The notes: a model not told the origin generated them from the letters alone. A stretch of DNA of 64,000 nt from Paenibacillus_T sp033239625 (GCF_033239625.1 NZ_BTCK01000030.1:22136-86135), one strand, 5' to 3'. Numbered from the stretch's first letter, positions 50,444-59,381 are shown. Translations and numbers: made by a program.

Positions 50444-51775
50444 TTAATGCAGCTGCAGCCGCGTCGCCTCGACGAGCCGATACGCCATACTGGGCGCCAG
50501 ACGCCCAAGCCCGAGCAGCAGTAGAGACAACACTCTGCTCCCAAGCCCGGCTTGAAGGCGAAGTCCCCAACGCAGCGGTCCGGCAAAATCGCGCTGAAGC
50601 GCCTCCGTGTACGCCATTCTCCATTCACTAAGCGAGAGGGTGCCGTGCAAATATTGGTCCGCCAGCGGCGCGCACAGCGCCGCCGCGTGCAGCCCCATCG
50701 CCATCCCGTCCCCGCACAGCGGCGGGATGACCGACGCGGCATCGCCGACATGCGGCACGATGCCCCATGCCCGTGGCACGCGGGTGAGCACCACCGGCGC
50801 TGCCGCCGCGGTGCCTGCAACCGGCTGCGCATCGCGCAGCCGCCTTGCCAGCGCGGGCACCTGCTGCGCCGCCGCGGCAAGAACGGCGGCGGTAGATTGC
50901 CCCGCCGCCGCCCAAGCTTCCGGCGTCACGAGCGCAGCCGCGTTCGCCGTCCCATCGCCAGCGGGTACTAGCCCCAAGTACCCGCCGCGGAAGAAGAACA
51001 GCTCCACCACCGGCTCCGCCGGCACGCCAGAGAGCAGCATACGCACGCCGAGCAGCCTTTTGCTCCGCCTGTTACTCTCTCCATCATTGCCTGACCCACC
51101 GCCGATCACCCTGCCGCGCCAATCGATCTGCCGATTCGATGGCTGCTTGTCCTGCCGGCCAAGCCCGCCTCTTCGGAAGGCCCCAGCTCCAACGCGCAGA
51201 CGGTCCGGTTCGCCATCGCCGCCCCGCCCCTTGACCACGTCGTTGATAGGCGGCGCTTCAGCTTCAGCTCCCGCTTCCATCCACTCCGCCGGCGCATTCC
51301 GCCCCCATGCGCCGATGACGACGCGCGCCGCCAGCTCCGTCTCGCCCTGCTCGCGCGAGCGGATGCGCACGCGCCAGCCGTCCGCCGCGCGGACCATCCC
51401 GCGCACCGTTACGCCGGTGCGCACCTCCGCGCCGCACCGCCGCGCCTCCTGCTGCAGCGCATCATCGAGCGCGTAGCGGCTGATGCTCTGCGCCGGCGTA
51501 TGCAGCCGCAGCTCCAGCGGCTTGCCCAGCGCCGCCGCCAGCCGGATGCGCTCGATCGACGGAGGCGGCGGCGTCTGCTGCGCCAGCACATGCGCCAGTC
51601 CAAGCGATGCGAGCGACCGCGCCGACTCGGGCGACAAGAACTCCCCGCATACCTTATGGCGCGGGAACGAATGTCGATCAAGCAGCAGCGTATTCCAGCC
51701 CCGCGCCGCCATCGCGCATGCCGTACTCGCCCCTGCAATTCCCGCACCAATGACGATTACATCATAGTTGTGCAT
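50444..51775 (-). CDS. FAD-dependent oxidoreductase (geranylgeranyl reductase/monooxygenase type)
   Basis: 443 aa. FAD Rossmann motif VIVIGAGIAGASTACAMAARG at the N-terminus, RHKVCGEFLSPES (as in geranylgeranyl reductase-like flavoproteins), and the second FAD motif VGDAASVIPPLCGDGMAMGLHAA. Residues about 185-245 form an unusual Gly/Arg-rich insert (GRGGDGEPDRLRVG... SGNDGESNRRSK). The gene is visibly richer in GC than its neighbours. Third gene in a set with a type III polyketide synthase and a methyltransferase, so it probably oxidises the polyketide product, as SrsC does. Confidence 0.85.
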   Translation of the reverse strand: MHNYDVIVIGAGIAGASTACAMAARGWNTLLLDRHSFPRHKVCGEFLSPESARSLASLGLAHVLAQQTPPPPSIERIRLAAALGKPLELRLHTPAQSISRYALDDALQQEARRCGAEVRTGVTVRGMVRAADGWRVRIRSREQGETELAARVVIGAWGRNAPAEWMEAGAEAEAPPINDVVKGRGGDGEPDRLRVGAGAFRRGGLGRQDKQPSNRQIDWRGRVIGGGSGNDGESNRRSKRLLGVRMLLSGVPAEPVVELFFFRGGYLGLVPAGDGTANAAALVTPEAWAAAGQSTAAVLAAAAQQVPALARRLRDAQPVAGTAAAAPVVLTRVPRAWGIVPHVGDAASVIPPLCGDGMAMGLHAAALCAPLADQYLHGTLSLSEWRMAYTEALQRDFAGPLRWGLRLQAGLGSRVLSLLLLGLGRLAPSMAYRLVEATRLQLH

Positions 51776-51915
51776 CGCCCGACGCTCCCTTGTTGTTCTC
51801 TCTCACATTCTCCAGCAAGCACGCCGCTCTACCACTGTTCTGTCAAATTCCCAAGAGGCATACCGCTCTCACTCCGATCTCGTCACTGCCCACCCAGCAC
51901 TCTCTTATCTATCTC

Positions 51916-52626
51916 TTACTTCCTAACCCAGCAAGCATATCGAAACAGCGGCCGCCAAGAGTAGTCCAGCTTGGCACCGTCCCCCAGCCGTTCGCCTACC
52001 CGTCGCCAGTCAGCGGCACGGAACCCTTTGGCCACCGACAGCGGACCGTCATGCCGAATATAGCGGTTGCGAGACACAAGCCTCGTTGTCAGCCACACCG
52101 CAGTCCAAGCAACTGGGTGGCGATGGATATCCCCGATGGCACAACCGATGCGAGATCCGCGCACCATAGCTGCAACAGCTTCCACTACCTGCTCCTCGTC
52201 AAAATGATGCAGCAGCTGCGAAGCCGCCACAATATCCGCTTCCCTTGGCGCAAGCGCGAACAGATCCAGCTGCCTCACCGTCACTCTGGGCTCGTCCCGA
52301 TAGAGATCGCGCGCTTCTGCGCATGCCTCCTCCGTCAGATCGCCCAGCGTCAGCTGCAGATCAATGCCCTCCTGCTCCGCCCATCGCAGCAGAGAACGAT
52401 TAATATCGCCCGCACCGCAGCCAATGTCGAGTACCGATAGCTGCCGCGGACGCCCTGCTTCCTGCCACAGCTGCTTCACCGCGTACACAATCGGCCCCGC
52501 CGCTCCGAAGATGCCATTCAGCCGCTGCAGATGGCGATGCGCCTCTCGAAGCGAGTCGCCCCCTTTTGCGTGATCGTCCATCAGCTCCGGCCGCACAGCC
52601 CGATAGCGCAGCTGCAAATCAGCCAT
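51916..52626 (-). CDS. Class I SAM-dependent methyltransferase
   Basis: 236 aa. SAM-binding motif I LSVLDIGCGAGDINRSLL, motif II with QLTLGDLTEEACAEA, motif III-like DIVAASQLLHHFDEEQVVEAV. The C-terminal part contains WTAVWLTTRLVSRNRYIRHDG. Start ATG 52626 (GTG 52635 possible) overlaps the polyketide synthase stop by a few bases, so both are coupled. Likely methylates the polyketide or its carboxyl/hydroxyl group, by analogy with SrsB. Confidence 0.87.
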   Translation of the reverse strand: MADLQLRYRAVRPELMDDHAKGGDSLREAHRHLQRLNGIFGAAGPIVYAVKQLWQEAGRPRQLSVLDIGCGAGDINRSLLRWAEQEGIDLQLTLGDLTEEACAEARDLYRDEPRVTVRQLDLFALAPREADIVAASQLLHHFDEEQVVEAVAAMVRGSRIGCAIGDIHRHPVAWTAVWLTTRLVSRNRYIRHDGPLSVAKGFRAADWRRVGERLGDGAKLDYSWRPLFRYACWVRK

Positions 52627-53914
52627 AACGTCCACCGATAACCGGCTCCGCCGTATTCCGCACGTCCGTACGGCGATGCCCGCTGGTGCCCCAATCCCGG
52701 CTCAAACTCTCCTCTGCACCCTCATCTCCGAACTCGTCATCGATATCCCGCTCGATACGCGTATCGCCATCTGCCATACTCGGTATATACGTCATCCGCA
52801 TCAGCTCCGCCGTGAGTCCCGGCCCGAACGCAACCGCCATTCCTTCCGACCTCCCTCCACCTTCTTGACGCAACTGTTCTCTTATCTCGCGAAGCACGAA
52901 CAGAATGGTCACCGACGACATATTGCCGTACGACCGCAGCACTTCGCGGCTTGCCTGCGTATCCTCATCGCTTAATCCGAACAGCTTCTGCACGCTATCT
53001 ATAATTCCCCGGCCTCCTGGGTGAATCGCCCACCAACCCGGCGTGAACGCTGGAGCATAACGCTCCACCATATCCGGCACATAGCGGCTCAGCAGCTCCG
53101 GCACTTGCGGCGACAAGAACAGATCGAAGCCGTGATTGCCGATCGTCCAGCGCATTGCTTCTGAAGCCTCCGCCGCGAGCCCTGCCCAGCCTTCCGCCAG
53201 CAAGAAACGATCACCGTGCGCTCCGCGCTGCTTGGATGGACGTCCAATGACACAAGCCGATGCCCCATCTCCGAAAAATGCTGCCGCATACAGCGACTCT
53301 CGATCCCCCGACGGCTGCGTATGCAGCGTGCACAGCTCGACGCAGACGATGAGCGCGACCGCCTGCTCATCCGCTGCGACAAGCTCACGGGCTGTCCGCA
53401 TCGCGGTCATGCCTGCCGCGCAGCCCAGGAAGGTGAGCGGCAGCCGCCGCGTGCCTTCATTCAGCCCGAGCCGATTGGTCAGCTCCGCATCCAATCCAGG
53501 CAGGTACATGCCCGTACAGCTCACCGTCAGCACATGCGTCACCTCATTCGCAGCAACACCGCTGTCTGTCAGTGCCTCTCTCGCCGCCCGCTCCGCAAGA
53601 ATTGGCGCAAACTCCTGATACATCGCCATCCGCTCGGCTGTCTGCGGTACGAGATGCTCCGCCGTCCCTGGTGCGAATCGGCTCTCCGATGCAGGACCGG
53701 ACAAGCTGGTTACGCACGTATGCCGCGTTTCCACACCGCTCTGATTAAAGATGCGGCGAGCCCATCGAGCCGCATCCCGCTGTCCCGCTGCTTCGAGTCC
53801 CTCCGCCAATCGCAGCGCCGTATCCCGTTGGTTGAGCCGGCATTCCGGCAGTGCTGTACCGATGCCGAGCAGCGCCACCTTATTTTGTGCTATTTTAATC
53901 CGATATCGTCCCAT
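52619..53914 (-). CDS. Type III polyketide synthase (chalcone synthase-like)
   Basis: 431 aa. Thiolase fold with the catalytic triad in place: Cys in FLGCAAGM, His in WAIHPGGRGI, Asn in SYGNMSSVT. Bacterial type III synthases such as BpsA and SrsA make alkylpyrones or alkylresorcinols from fatty acyl-CoA and malonyl-CoA. The N-terminal ALLGIGTALPECRL and a C-terminal extension of about 55 acidic residues (DTRIERDIDDEFGDEGAEE) make it longer than the usual 350-390 aa. AGAGGAGG precedes ATG 53914; the frame opens further to 53974. Heads a three-gene set. Confidence 0.93.
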   Translation of the reverse strand: MGRYRIKIAQNKVALLGIGTALPECRLNQRDTALRLAEGLEAAGQRDAARWARRIFNQSGVETRHTCVTSLSGPASESRFAPGTAEHLVPQTAERMAMYQEFAPILAERAAREALTDSGVAANEVTHVLTVSCTGMYLPGLDAELTNRLGLNEGTRRLPLTFLGCAAGMTAMRTARELVAADEQAVALIVCVELCTLHTQPSGDRESLYAAAFFGDGASACVIGRPSKQRGAHGDRFLLAEGWAGLAAEASEAMRWTIGNHGFDLFLSPQVPELLSRYVPDMVERYAPAFTPGWWAIHPGGRGIIDSVQKLFGLSDEDTQASREVLRSYGNMSSVTILFVLREIREQLRQEGGGRSEGMAVAFGPGLTAELMRMTYIPSMADGDTRIERDIDDEFGDEGAEESLSRDWGTSGHRRTDVRNTAEPVIGGRYG

Positions 53915-54039
53915 ACTGTTGCCCCCTCCTCTATTCGAACGCATAACCGTCCGCCCCAGGAACCTCAGGGACAAACTGTTGCCATTCTATTCCGAAGAAC
54001 GGGCCAATAGAACAACCTTCCGCATTACCAGTCTATACA

Positions 54040-54077
54040 AAAAGGCCCACACCCGATTCAATCGAGTATGGACCTTC
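54040..54077 (-). terminator. Terminator after the lipoprotein gene
   Basis: Imperfect stem AAGGTCCATACTCGATT / AATCGGGTGTGGGCCTT on the minus strand, followed by TTTTG. Confidence 0.8.
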
Positions 54078-54092
54078 TCAACTATTGAATTA

Positions 54093-55169
54093 TTATTGCA
54101 GAACCGGCTCCGACAGGTCAACGCCGAACGAGTTCGCCAGCTCTTCCAGCTTCGTCGTGTCCGTTGGAATCTCTTGCTTGAACGTTTGCTTTTCATTGAT
54201 TGCCGAGTAAGTGCTCTGCGCAAACATGTTCAGCTTCGTCTCGCCTTGATTCTCGTCCCTAACGACGATATCCGCGTTAATGCCTTGGAACGTCATGTAG
54301 CCGTCTTTCACGCCAGTCGTCAGCTTGAAGTCGTTCACTTTGATTGCCTTCTTAGCTTCTTCGACCCATTGCGCGCTGTTAGTCGCGATCTCCTGCTTCA
54401 CTTTATCGAGGTCTTCCTTCTTCAGGTTGATCAGCTTCAAGTATTCTTCATCGGAAGCAAGCAGATCGATAAGGGCAGGCGCTACTTTATTGAGGATGAT
54501 TCCGATAGCCGCCGGGAAGTTGTCGTTCGTCAGCTGGAACTGAATCAGGCTGTCATATTTCGCGTCCTGTGGAAGGCCTTCAACATCGGCTTTCTTCGGC
54601 TCGCTGAAATATTCCTTCGATTCGAAAGGTTCGATCATGGCCAGTACCATATCGCTGCTCAGCTTGATCATCTTATCGTTATCCAATACTGGAGCATCGG
54701 CTGCGCCTTGCTCTTCCAGCAGCTGCTTCGTGTCGATCTCAATGAATTTGCCCGTAATGTTCTCCGGCAGCGGGAGGAACGGCAAATTCGGGATTTTCAC
54801 ATACGCTTTGTCATCGGCCATGATCATAGGAATTTCAAGCGTCGTCGAAGCTCCATCCGTCTTGTACTCCAACTTCATCGTAATATCTGTCCGCTTGGCA
54901 TCACGATCGTACTGGCCATCGAACGAGAGCTTCGAACCCTTCAGCAGCGATGTTACCATAGACGAAACACCAAGCTCATCCGACTCGTTAACCGGAATCG
55001 TTATATCATTAATGCCGACTGTACCGCTGAAAGCATAAGCTTTCATTTCCGACATTTTCTTAAGCGAATCTACCAACGTTTCCTTGGAAGGCTTACTGCT
55101 GCTGCAACCTGCAACTACGAACAAAATCGCAACCATCGCAAGAATGGCTGTGCGCTGCATCCATTTCAT
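54093..55169 (-). CDS. Putative lipoprotein, unknown function
   Basis: 358 aa. The lipoprotein signal ends VAGC (lipobox) with hydrophobic LAMVAILFVVA before it; mature part starts CSSSKPSKETLVDSLKKM. The beta-rich body with repeated (V/I)xxxxxYDRDAKRTDITMKLEY, GKFIEIDTKQLLEEQ and MTFQGINADIVV strands resembles lipoproteins of the LolA/LppX-like or DUF6612 type, but this is uncertain. ATG 55169 or 55178; GGGGG lies upstream. Stands alone. Confidence 0.75.
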   Translation of the reverse strand: MKWMQRTAILAMVAILFVVAGCSSSKPSKETLVDSLKKMSEMKAYAFSGTVGINDITIPVNESDELGVSSMVTSLLKGSKLSFDGQYDRDAKRTDITMKLEYKTDGASTTLEIPMIMADDKAYVKIPNLPFLPLPENITGKFIEIDTKQLLEEQGAADAPVLDNDKMIKLSSDMVLAMIEPFESKEYFSEPKKADVEGLPQDAKYDSLIQFQLTNDNFPAAIGIILNKVAPALIDLLASDEEYLKLINLKKEDLDKVKQEIATNSAQWVEEAKKAIKVNDFKLTTGVKDGYMTFQGINADIVVRDENQGETKLNMFAQSTYSAINEKQTFKQEIPTDTTKLEELANSFGVDLSEPVLQ

Positions 55170-55244
55170 TGTTTCCATTTCCCCCTTTGTTTCATTCTCA
55201 TACATCATACGTGATGGCCATTCTATGCACAAGCGTTTAACACA

Positions 55245-55275
55245 AAAACCCGTTTCCACATTTTGTGGAAACGGG
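55245..55275 (-). terminator. Terminator after sspP
   Basis: Arms CCCGTTTCCACA (55249-55260) and TGTGGAAACGGG (55264-55275). On the minus strand followed by TTTTTG. Confidence 0.88.
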
Positions 55276-55294
55276 CCTGCATTATCCTGACTAA

Positions 55295-55450
55295 TTAGCC
55301 CTCGCCGTTGTTCTGGCGGGAGTGATTCTGCTGCTTGACCTTCTTCGATCCCGATAACGGCTGCTGCGGTTGATTGCCTTGGCGGGAACGTCCGCTTGCG
55401 TTGCTGTCCGACTCCGGATTAGGTACAGGTACGCTGTCTGGTTTACTCAT
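55295..55450 (-). CDS. sspP: Small acid-soluble spore protein P-like peptide
   Basis: 51 aa, starting MSKPDSVPVPNPESDSN and ending with PLSGSKKVKQQNHSRQNN. The GSKKVK..NH(S/T)RQ segment is the hallmark of SspP of B. subtilis (48 aa), a minor spore peptide made in the forespore. AGGAGG lies 12 bases upstream, a rather long spacing. Below the usual length cut-off of gene callers. It lies between a lipoprotein gene and two more small hydrophilic genes. Confidence 0.8.
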   Translation of the reverse strand: MSKPDSVPVPNPESDSNASGRSRQGNQPQQPLSGSKKVKQQNHSRQNNGEG

Positions 55451-55499
55451 CGTAATCGCAGTCCTCCTCTATCGAATGAATCTCGCTCTGTTGGACGAA

Positions 55500-55700
55500 T
55501 TAGCTTCCGCTGCCCGATGAACCTGCACTGAACGGCGTCGACAGATCGGCAGGGTCCTCATGATTCATTGCGGCTTGATTGCGCCGATCATTCTTATCCT
55601 GCTGCAGCTGCTGTGCATGATGGCTGTTGACTGGGTTGCGATCGAGATCCTCGACGACGTTCATAAGGTTCTTATCCACGCCGTTCTTCGCTTTCGTCAT
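55500..55700 (-). CDS. Small hydrophilic protein, possibly spore-related
   Basis: 66 aa, no hydrophobic segment; starts MTKAKNGVDKNLMNVVED and is rich in Asn, Gln, Asp and Ser (QQLQQDKNDRRNQ; SAGSSGSGS tail). Start chosen at ATG 55700 because AAAGGAG precedes it; the frame opens to 55751. Small hydrophilic composition and the SspP neighbour suggest a spore peptide (inference). Confidence 0.6.
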   Translation of the reverse strand: MTKAKNGVDKNLMNVVEDLDRNPVNSHHAQQLQQDKNDRRNQAAMNHEDPADLSTPFSAGSSGSGS

Positions 55701-55714
55701 GGTCGTTCGCTCCT

Positions 55715-56062
55715 TTAGTGGTAGGAATTCGAATGAACCGCCTGCGCGCATTCATGAATGTGACGCTTATAGTCGAGCGCAAGCTGCTGAATGATATCGG
55801 TGCGCTCATCAACCGACTGACCGGCTTTCTCCACATCGATCAACTCGACGTTGACCTCGCGGCTGTCGACATAACCTACTTTAAAATCAAACGAATAATC
55901 CTGATGCCCCGCCGTATGAATCGTCACGCGCAGCGCATTCGGGTCGCCCTCGTCCGGCCATACCTCTGCTTGGTCCGACTCATTAATGGTTGTCGGGAGC
56001 GTAATCGCCCAAGCCGATGCGAGCTGCTCTTGATTGAATTGCAATTCTTCGTTATGTGCCAT
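55715..56062 (-). CDS. Small hypothetical protein
   Basis: 115 aa, acidic, starting MAHNEELQFNQEQLASAWA. A beta-rich core (RVTIHTAGHQDYSFDFKVGYVDSREVNVELIDVE) precedes a C-terminal helix (ERTDIIQQLALDYKRHIHECAQAV). No family recognised. GGAGGTGGA precedes ATG 56062. Fourteen bases before the 66-aa gene, so the two probably share a transcript. Confidence 0.65.
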   Translation of the reverse strand: MAHNEELQFNQEQLASAWAITLPTTINESDQAEVWPDEGDPNALRVTIHTAGHQDYSFDFKVGYVDSREVNVELIDVEKAGQSVDERTDIIQQLALDYKRHIHECAQAVHSNSYH

Positions 56063-56148
56063 GACTGTCCACCTCCACACCGTTTAAGATGCGAAGATCC
56101 CGATGATTTTATGCTTCCCAGACCATCGACTTCAGGCTTTGTTACACA

Positions 56149-56178
56149 AAAAAAAGAGCCGCGCAGCTGCGCAGCTCT
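56149..56178 (-). terminator. Terminator after tRNA-Ser
   Basis: AAGAGC/GCTCTT arms around a GCGCAGCTGCGC core. Eight T follow on the minus strand. Confidence 0.88.
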
Positions 56179-56203
56179 TGGATGTTATGCAAGGTAAGTA
56201 AAC

Positions 56204-56292
56204 TGGCGGAGAGGGTGGGACTCGAACCCACGTGAGCTTGCACTCTAACGGTTTTCAAGACCGCCCCGTTATGACCGCTTCGGTACCTCTCC
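56204..56292 (-). tRNA. tRNA-Ser(TGA)
   Basis: 89 nt with encoded CCA. Acceptor GGAGAGG/CCTCTCC, anticodon loop CTTGAAA (TGA), long variable arm typical of serine tRNA, T-loop TTCGAAT. Located downstream of serS, with its own terminator. Confidence 0.95.
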
Positions 56293-56383
56293 ACATTTAA
56301 AGTCGAACATTAAGATTGTACCACAAGCAAATTCGAACAATCAACTTTTCTTTTCATTTTTCCTCAAATATGTCTACACAATA

Positions 56384-56409
56384 AGAGCCGTCCCGCAGGA
56401 CGGCCCTCT
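56384..56409 (-). terminator. Terminator after serS
   Basis: AGAGCCGTCC (56384-56393) CGCA GGACGGCCCTCT (56398-56409), one bulge. Confidence 0.8.
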
Positions 56410-56417
56410 GTAACAGC

Positions 56418-57698
56418 TTATTTCTTCGCAATAACCGAAACGCCGCCCATGTACGGACGCAGCACTTCCGGAATGACGATCGAGCCGTCAGCCTGCTGAT
56501 AGTTCTCCAGGATCGCAGCGAACGTACGGCCGACTGCGAGACCCGAACCGTTCAGCGTATGAACGAACTCTGGCTTGCTCTTCGGCTCGCGGCGGAAGCG
56601 GATGCCTGCGCGGCGTGCTTGGAAGTCCTCTACGTTCGAGCACGACGAGATCTCACGGTACGTGTCTGCGCTTGGCAGCCACACTTCGAGGTCGTATGTC
56701 TTTGCAGCGGTGAAGCCCATATCGCCTGTGCACAGCGAGAGGACACGGTATGGCAGACCGAGCAGTTGCAGCACTTTCTCTGCATTTGCCGTCATTTTCT
56801 CCAACTCATCGTACGACGACTCTGGGTGAACGAGCTTCAGCAGCTCGACCTTGTTGAATTGGTGCTGGCGGATGAGTCCGCGTGTATCGCGTCCAGCTGC
56901 ACCTGCCTCCGAACGGAAACATGCGCTGTATGCGACAAAATATTTCGGAAGCTCTTCATTGCTCAGAATCTCTTCGCGCGCAATGTTCGTAACCGGAACT
57001 TCTGCCGTCGGAATCAGGTAGTAGTCCGAGCCTTCGAGTTTGAACAGGTCTTCCTCGAACTTCGGCAGCTGACCCGTACCGAACAAGCTGTCGCGGTTGA
57101 CGATATACGGCGGCAGCACTTCTTCATAGCCATGCTGATCGCTGTGCAGATCCATCATGAAGCTGATAAGCGCACGCTCCAGACGCGCACCAAGTCCGCG
57201 GTAGAACACGAAGCGCGAGCCCGTTACTTTGCCCGCACGCTCGAAGTCGAGAATGCCAAGGTCCTGCGCCAGCTCCCAGTGAGCCTTCGGCTCGAAGCCG
57301 AGTTCCGTAGGCGTGCCAATACGGCGGATCTCAACATTGTCTTCCTCCGATGCGCCAACCGGTACCGACTCATGCGGCAAGTTCGGAATCGCTGCCGTCA
57401 GTTCATCGATCTGAACCTCCAACTCACGGATTTCTTCATCGATCGCCTTGATGCGGTCGCCAACTTCGCGCATCTCAATGATGAGCGCTTCTGCGTCGCC
57501 GCCCGATTTCTTTAGCTTCGCAACCTCTTGCGAAACCACGTTGCGGCGGTTCTTCAGCGTGTCCGATTCTACCAGAATCTCGCGGCGGCGAGTATCCAGT
57601 ACCGGGAATGCCGCTACGAGTTCTTCCGATTTGCCACGGTTAGCAAGTGCTTGTACGACTTTATCGTAATCATTTCTGAGCCATTTCACATCTAGCAC
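56418..57698 (-). CDS. serS: Serine--tRNA ligase
   Basis: 426 aa, class II synthetase charging tRNA-Ser. N-terminal coiled-coil arm (residues about 30-110, LKNRRNVVSQEVAKLKKSGG..., EIRELEVQIDELTAAIPNLP), catalytic motifs 2 (FRSEAGAAGRDTRGLIRQHQFNKVE) and 3 (NGSGLAVGRTFAAILENYQ). Start GTG 57698 follows AGGAG; the frame opens to 57716. Only 64 bases separate it from pdxT upstream and no T-box leader fits there, unlike the T-box-controlled serS of many Bacillus. Confidence 0.97.
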   Translation of the reverse strand: MLDVKWLRNDYDKVVQALANRGKSEELVAAFPVLDTRRREILVESDTLKNRRNVVSQEVAKLKKSGGDAEALIIEMREVGDRIKAIDEEIRELEVQIDELTAAIPNLPHESVPVGASEEDNVEIRRIGTPTELGFEPKAHWELAQDLGILDFERAGKVTGSRFVFYRGLGARLERALISFMMDLHSDQHGYEEVLPPYIVNRDSLFGTGQLPKFEEDLFKLEGSDYYLIPTAEVPVTNIAREEILSNEELPKYFVAYSACFRSEAGAAGRDTRGLIRQHQFNKVELLKLVHPESSYDELEKMTANAEKVLQLLGLPYRVLSLCTGDMGFTAAKTYDLEVWLPSADTYREISSCSNVEDFQARRAGIRFRREPKSKPEFVHTLNGSGLAVGRTFAAILENYQQADGSIVIPEVLRPYMGGVSVIAKK

Positions 57699-57762
57699 GA
57701 ATGATTCTCCTCTCAATATGAACCGGCTGCCTGCATACGCTCACCGGCTTCGATTGCTTTCC

Positions 57763-58347
57763 TTACGCGCGGCCTGCTGCCGCTTCACGTGCCATATCGA
57801 CAAAATAAGCATGCAGACGATAATCGTCCGTCAGTTCCGGATGGAACGAGCATGCGAGCAAATGGTTCTGACGAGCCGCAACGATCTCGTCCTTGTACGT
57901 CGAGAGCACATCAACGCCTTCGCCAACTTCCTTGATAAGCGGCGCACGGATGAATACCGCACGGATTGGCTCATTGATGCCCGTAATGTCGAGATCCGTC
58001 TCGAAGCTTTCACGTTGGCGGCCGAATGCATTGCGCTGCACCGTCATGTCCATCAGCTCGAGGTGTGCTTCCTCTTGGCCTTCAATACGGTCTGCGAGTA
58101 CGATCAGTCCCGCGCATGTACCGAACAGCGGCTTGCCTTCAGCGGAAAACTTCCGAATCGCATCGATAAAATCATACTTCCGCATCAGCTTGCCGATCGT
58201 CGTGCTCTCCCCGCCAGGGATAACGAGACCGTCGAGGCTGTCCAGCTCTTCTACTCGTTTGACTGCAACGGCTTCCGCCCCTGCTGCTTCCAGTCCGCGA
58301 ATATGCTCTGCTACGGCGCCCTGCAGCGCCAATACGCCTATTTTCAT
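57763..58347 (-). CDS. pdxT: Pyridoxal 5'-phosphate synthase glutaminase subunit PdxT
   Basis: 194 aa, class I glutaminase feeding ammonia to PdxS in the DXP-independent PLP pathway. N-terminal MKIGVLALQGAVAEHI, then LVIPGGESTTIGKL (oxyanion), nucleophile Cys in FGTCAGLIVL and His/Glu near ACSFHPELTDD. ATG 58347 with AAGGCAGG upstream. A hairpin separates it from pdxS 150 bp upstream, so its level may be lower than that of PdxS. Confidence 0.97.
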   Translation of the reverse strand: MKIGVLALQGAVAEHIRGLEAAGAEAVAVKRVEELDSLDGLVIPGGESTTIGKLMRKYDFIDAIRKFSAEGKPLFGTCAGLIVLADRIEGQEEAHLELMDMTVQRNAFGRQRESFETDLDITGINEPIRAVFIRAPLIKEVGEGVDVLSTYKDEIVAARQNHLLACSFHPELTDDYRLHAYFVDMAREAAAGRA

Positions 58348-58441
58348 AACCAATACCTGCCTTTATGTTAACGCCCTCGAATCGATCAGCGTTCGAATAT
58401 GTACAGCATTTCATCTACAACTTAGTATGCCCTTCATTGCC

Positions 58442-58468
58442 GAAAAGCCCCTGTATAAGGGGCTTTTC
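58442..58468 (-). terminator. Hairpin between pdxS and pdxT
   Basis: GAAAAGCCCCT (58442-58452) GTATA AGGGGCTTTTC (58458-58468). No T-run beyond the stem other than TTTTC in its arm, so it is probably a partial terminator or mRNA stabiliser inside the operon. Confidence 0.75.
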
Positions 58469-58499
58469 TCTCTGCTTCTAGAAACATTCAACAGCTTAA

Positions 58500-59381
58500 T
58501 TAGATGCTGCGGTCTTGCATGCGATCGAAACCGGACAGCGTCTTAATATCGATGCCTTTCATCGGCGTACCCAGATTCTTGGATACTTCCGTGATCAGCT
58601 TGTAGTCTGTGTAGTGCGTCGTTGCTTCAACGATTGCGCGAGCGAATTTCTCAGGGTTGTCCGATTTGAAAATACCGGAGCCTACGAATACGCCGTCAGC
58701 GCCGAGGTGCATCATGAGCGCTGCGTCAGCTGGTGTTGCTACGCCGCCTGCTGCGAAGTTAACGACTGGCAGTTTGCCAGCTTCAGCAACTTGCACGAGC
58801 AGCTCATAAGGTACGCCCAGAACTTTTGCTTCGTTGAACAGCTCGTCCTTCGACAGGCTGGATACGCGGCGGATTTGACCGTGAATCAGACGAAGGTGAC
58901 GAACAGCCTCAACAACGTTACCCGTTCCTGGCTCGCCTTTCGTACGGATCATCGATGCGCCTTCTTGGATACGACGAAGTGCTTCACCGAGGTCTTTAGC
59001 GCCGCATACGAATGGAACTGTAAATTCATTCTTGTTGATGTGGAATACTTCGTCAGCCGGCGTCAGTACTTCGCTTTCGTCGATGTAGTCAACGCCCATC
59101 GATTCCAGCACTTTCGCTTCTACGTAGTGACCGATACGAGCTTTAGCCATGACCGGAATGGATACGACTTTCGTTACCTCTTCAACGATCGTTGGGTCAG
59201 CCATACGAGCTACGCCGCCTGCTGCACGAATATCGGACGGAACGCGCTCAAGCGCCATTACTGCTACTGCGCCTGCTGCTTCCGCAATTTTTGCTTGCTC
59301 TGCGTTCATGACGTCCATGATGACGCCGCCTTTTTGCATTTCAGCCATACCACGTTTTACGCGCGAAGTTCCTGTTTCCAT
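58500..59381 (-). CDS. pdxS: Pyridoxal 5'-phosphate synthase subunit PdxS
   Basis: 293 aa, the (beta/alpha)8 synthase that makes PLP from ribose 5-phosphate, glyceraldehyde 3-phosphate and ammonia. Hallmarks: RVKRGMAEMQKGGVIMDV, ALERVPSDIRAAGGVARM, MAKARIGHYVEAKVLE (catalytic Lys) and TKGEPGTGNVVEAVRH (second Lys), FAAGGVATPADAALMM. AGGAGG precedes the ATG. First of the pdxS-pdxT-serS run. Confidence 0.98.
   Translation of the reverse strand: METGTSRVKRGMAEMQKGGVIMDVMNAEQAKIAEAAGAVAVMALERVPSDIRAAGGVARMADPTIVEEVTKVVSIPVMAKARIGHYVEAKVLESMGVDYIDESEVLTPADEVFHINKNEFTVPFVCGAKDLGEALRRIQEGASMIRTKGEPGTGNVVEAVRHLRLIHGQIRRVSSLSKDELFNEAKVLGVPYELLVQVAEAGKLPVVNFAAGGVATPADAALMMHLGADGVFVGSGIFKSDNPEKFARAIVEATTHYTDYKLITEVSKNLGTPMKGIDIKTLSGFDRMQDRSI

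Noticed and set aside
53751..55214. 487-aa plus-strand open frame
   Set aside because: Runs antisense through the lipoprotein and the synthase 5' end; no ribosome site or family.
57699..57762. T-box riboswitch before serS
   Set aside because: Only 64 bases lie between pdxT and serS, too short for a T-box, and no specifier stem or TGGNACC-type box is visible.
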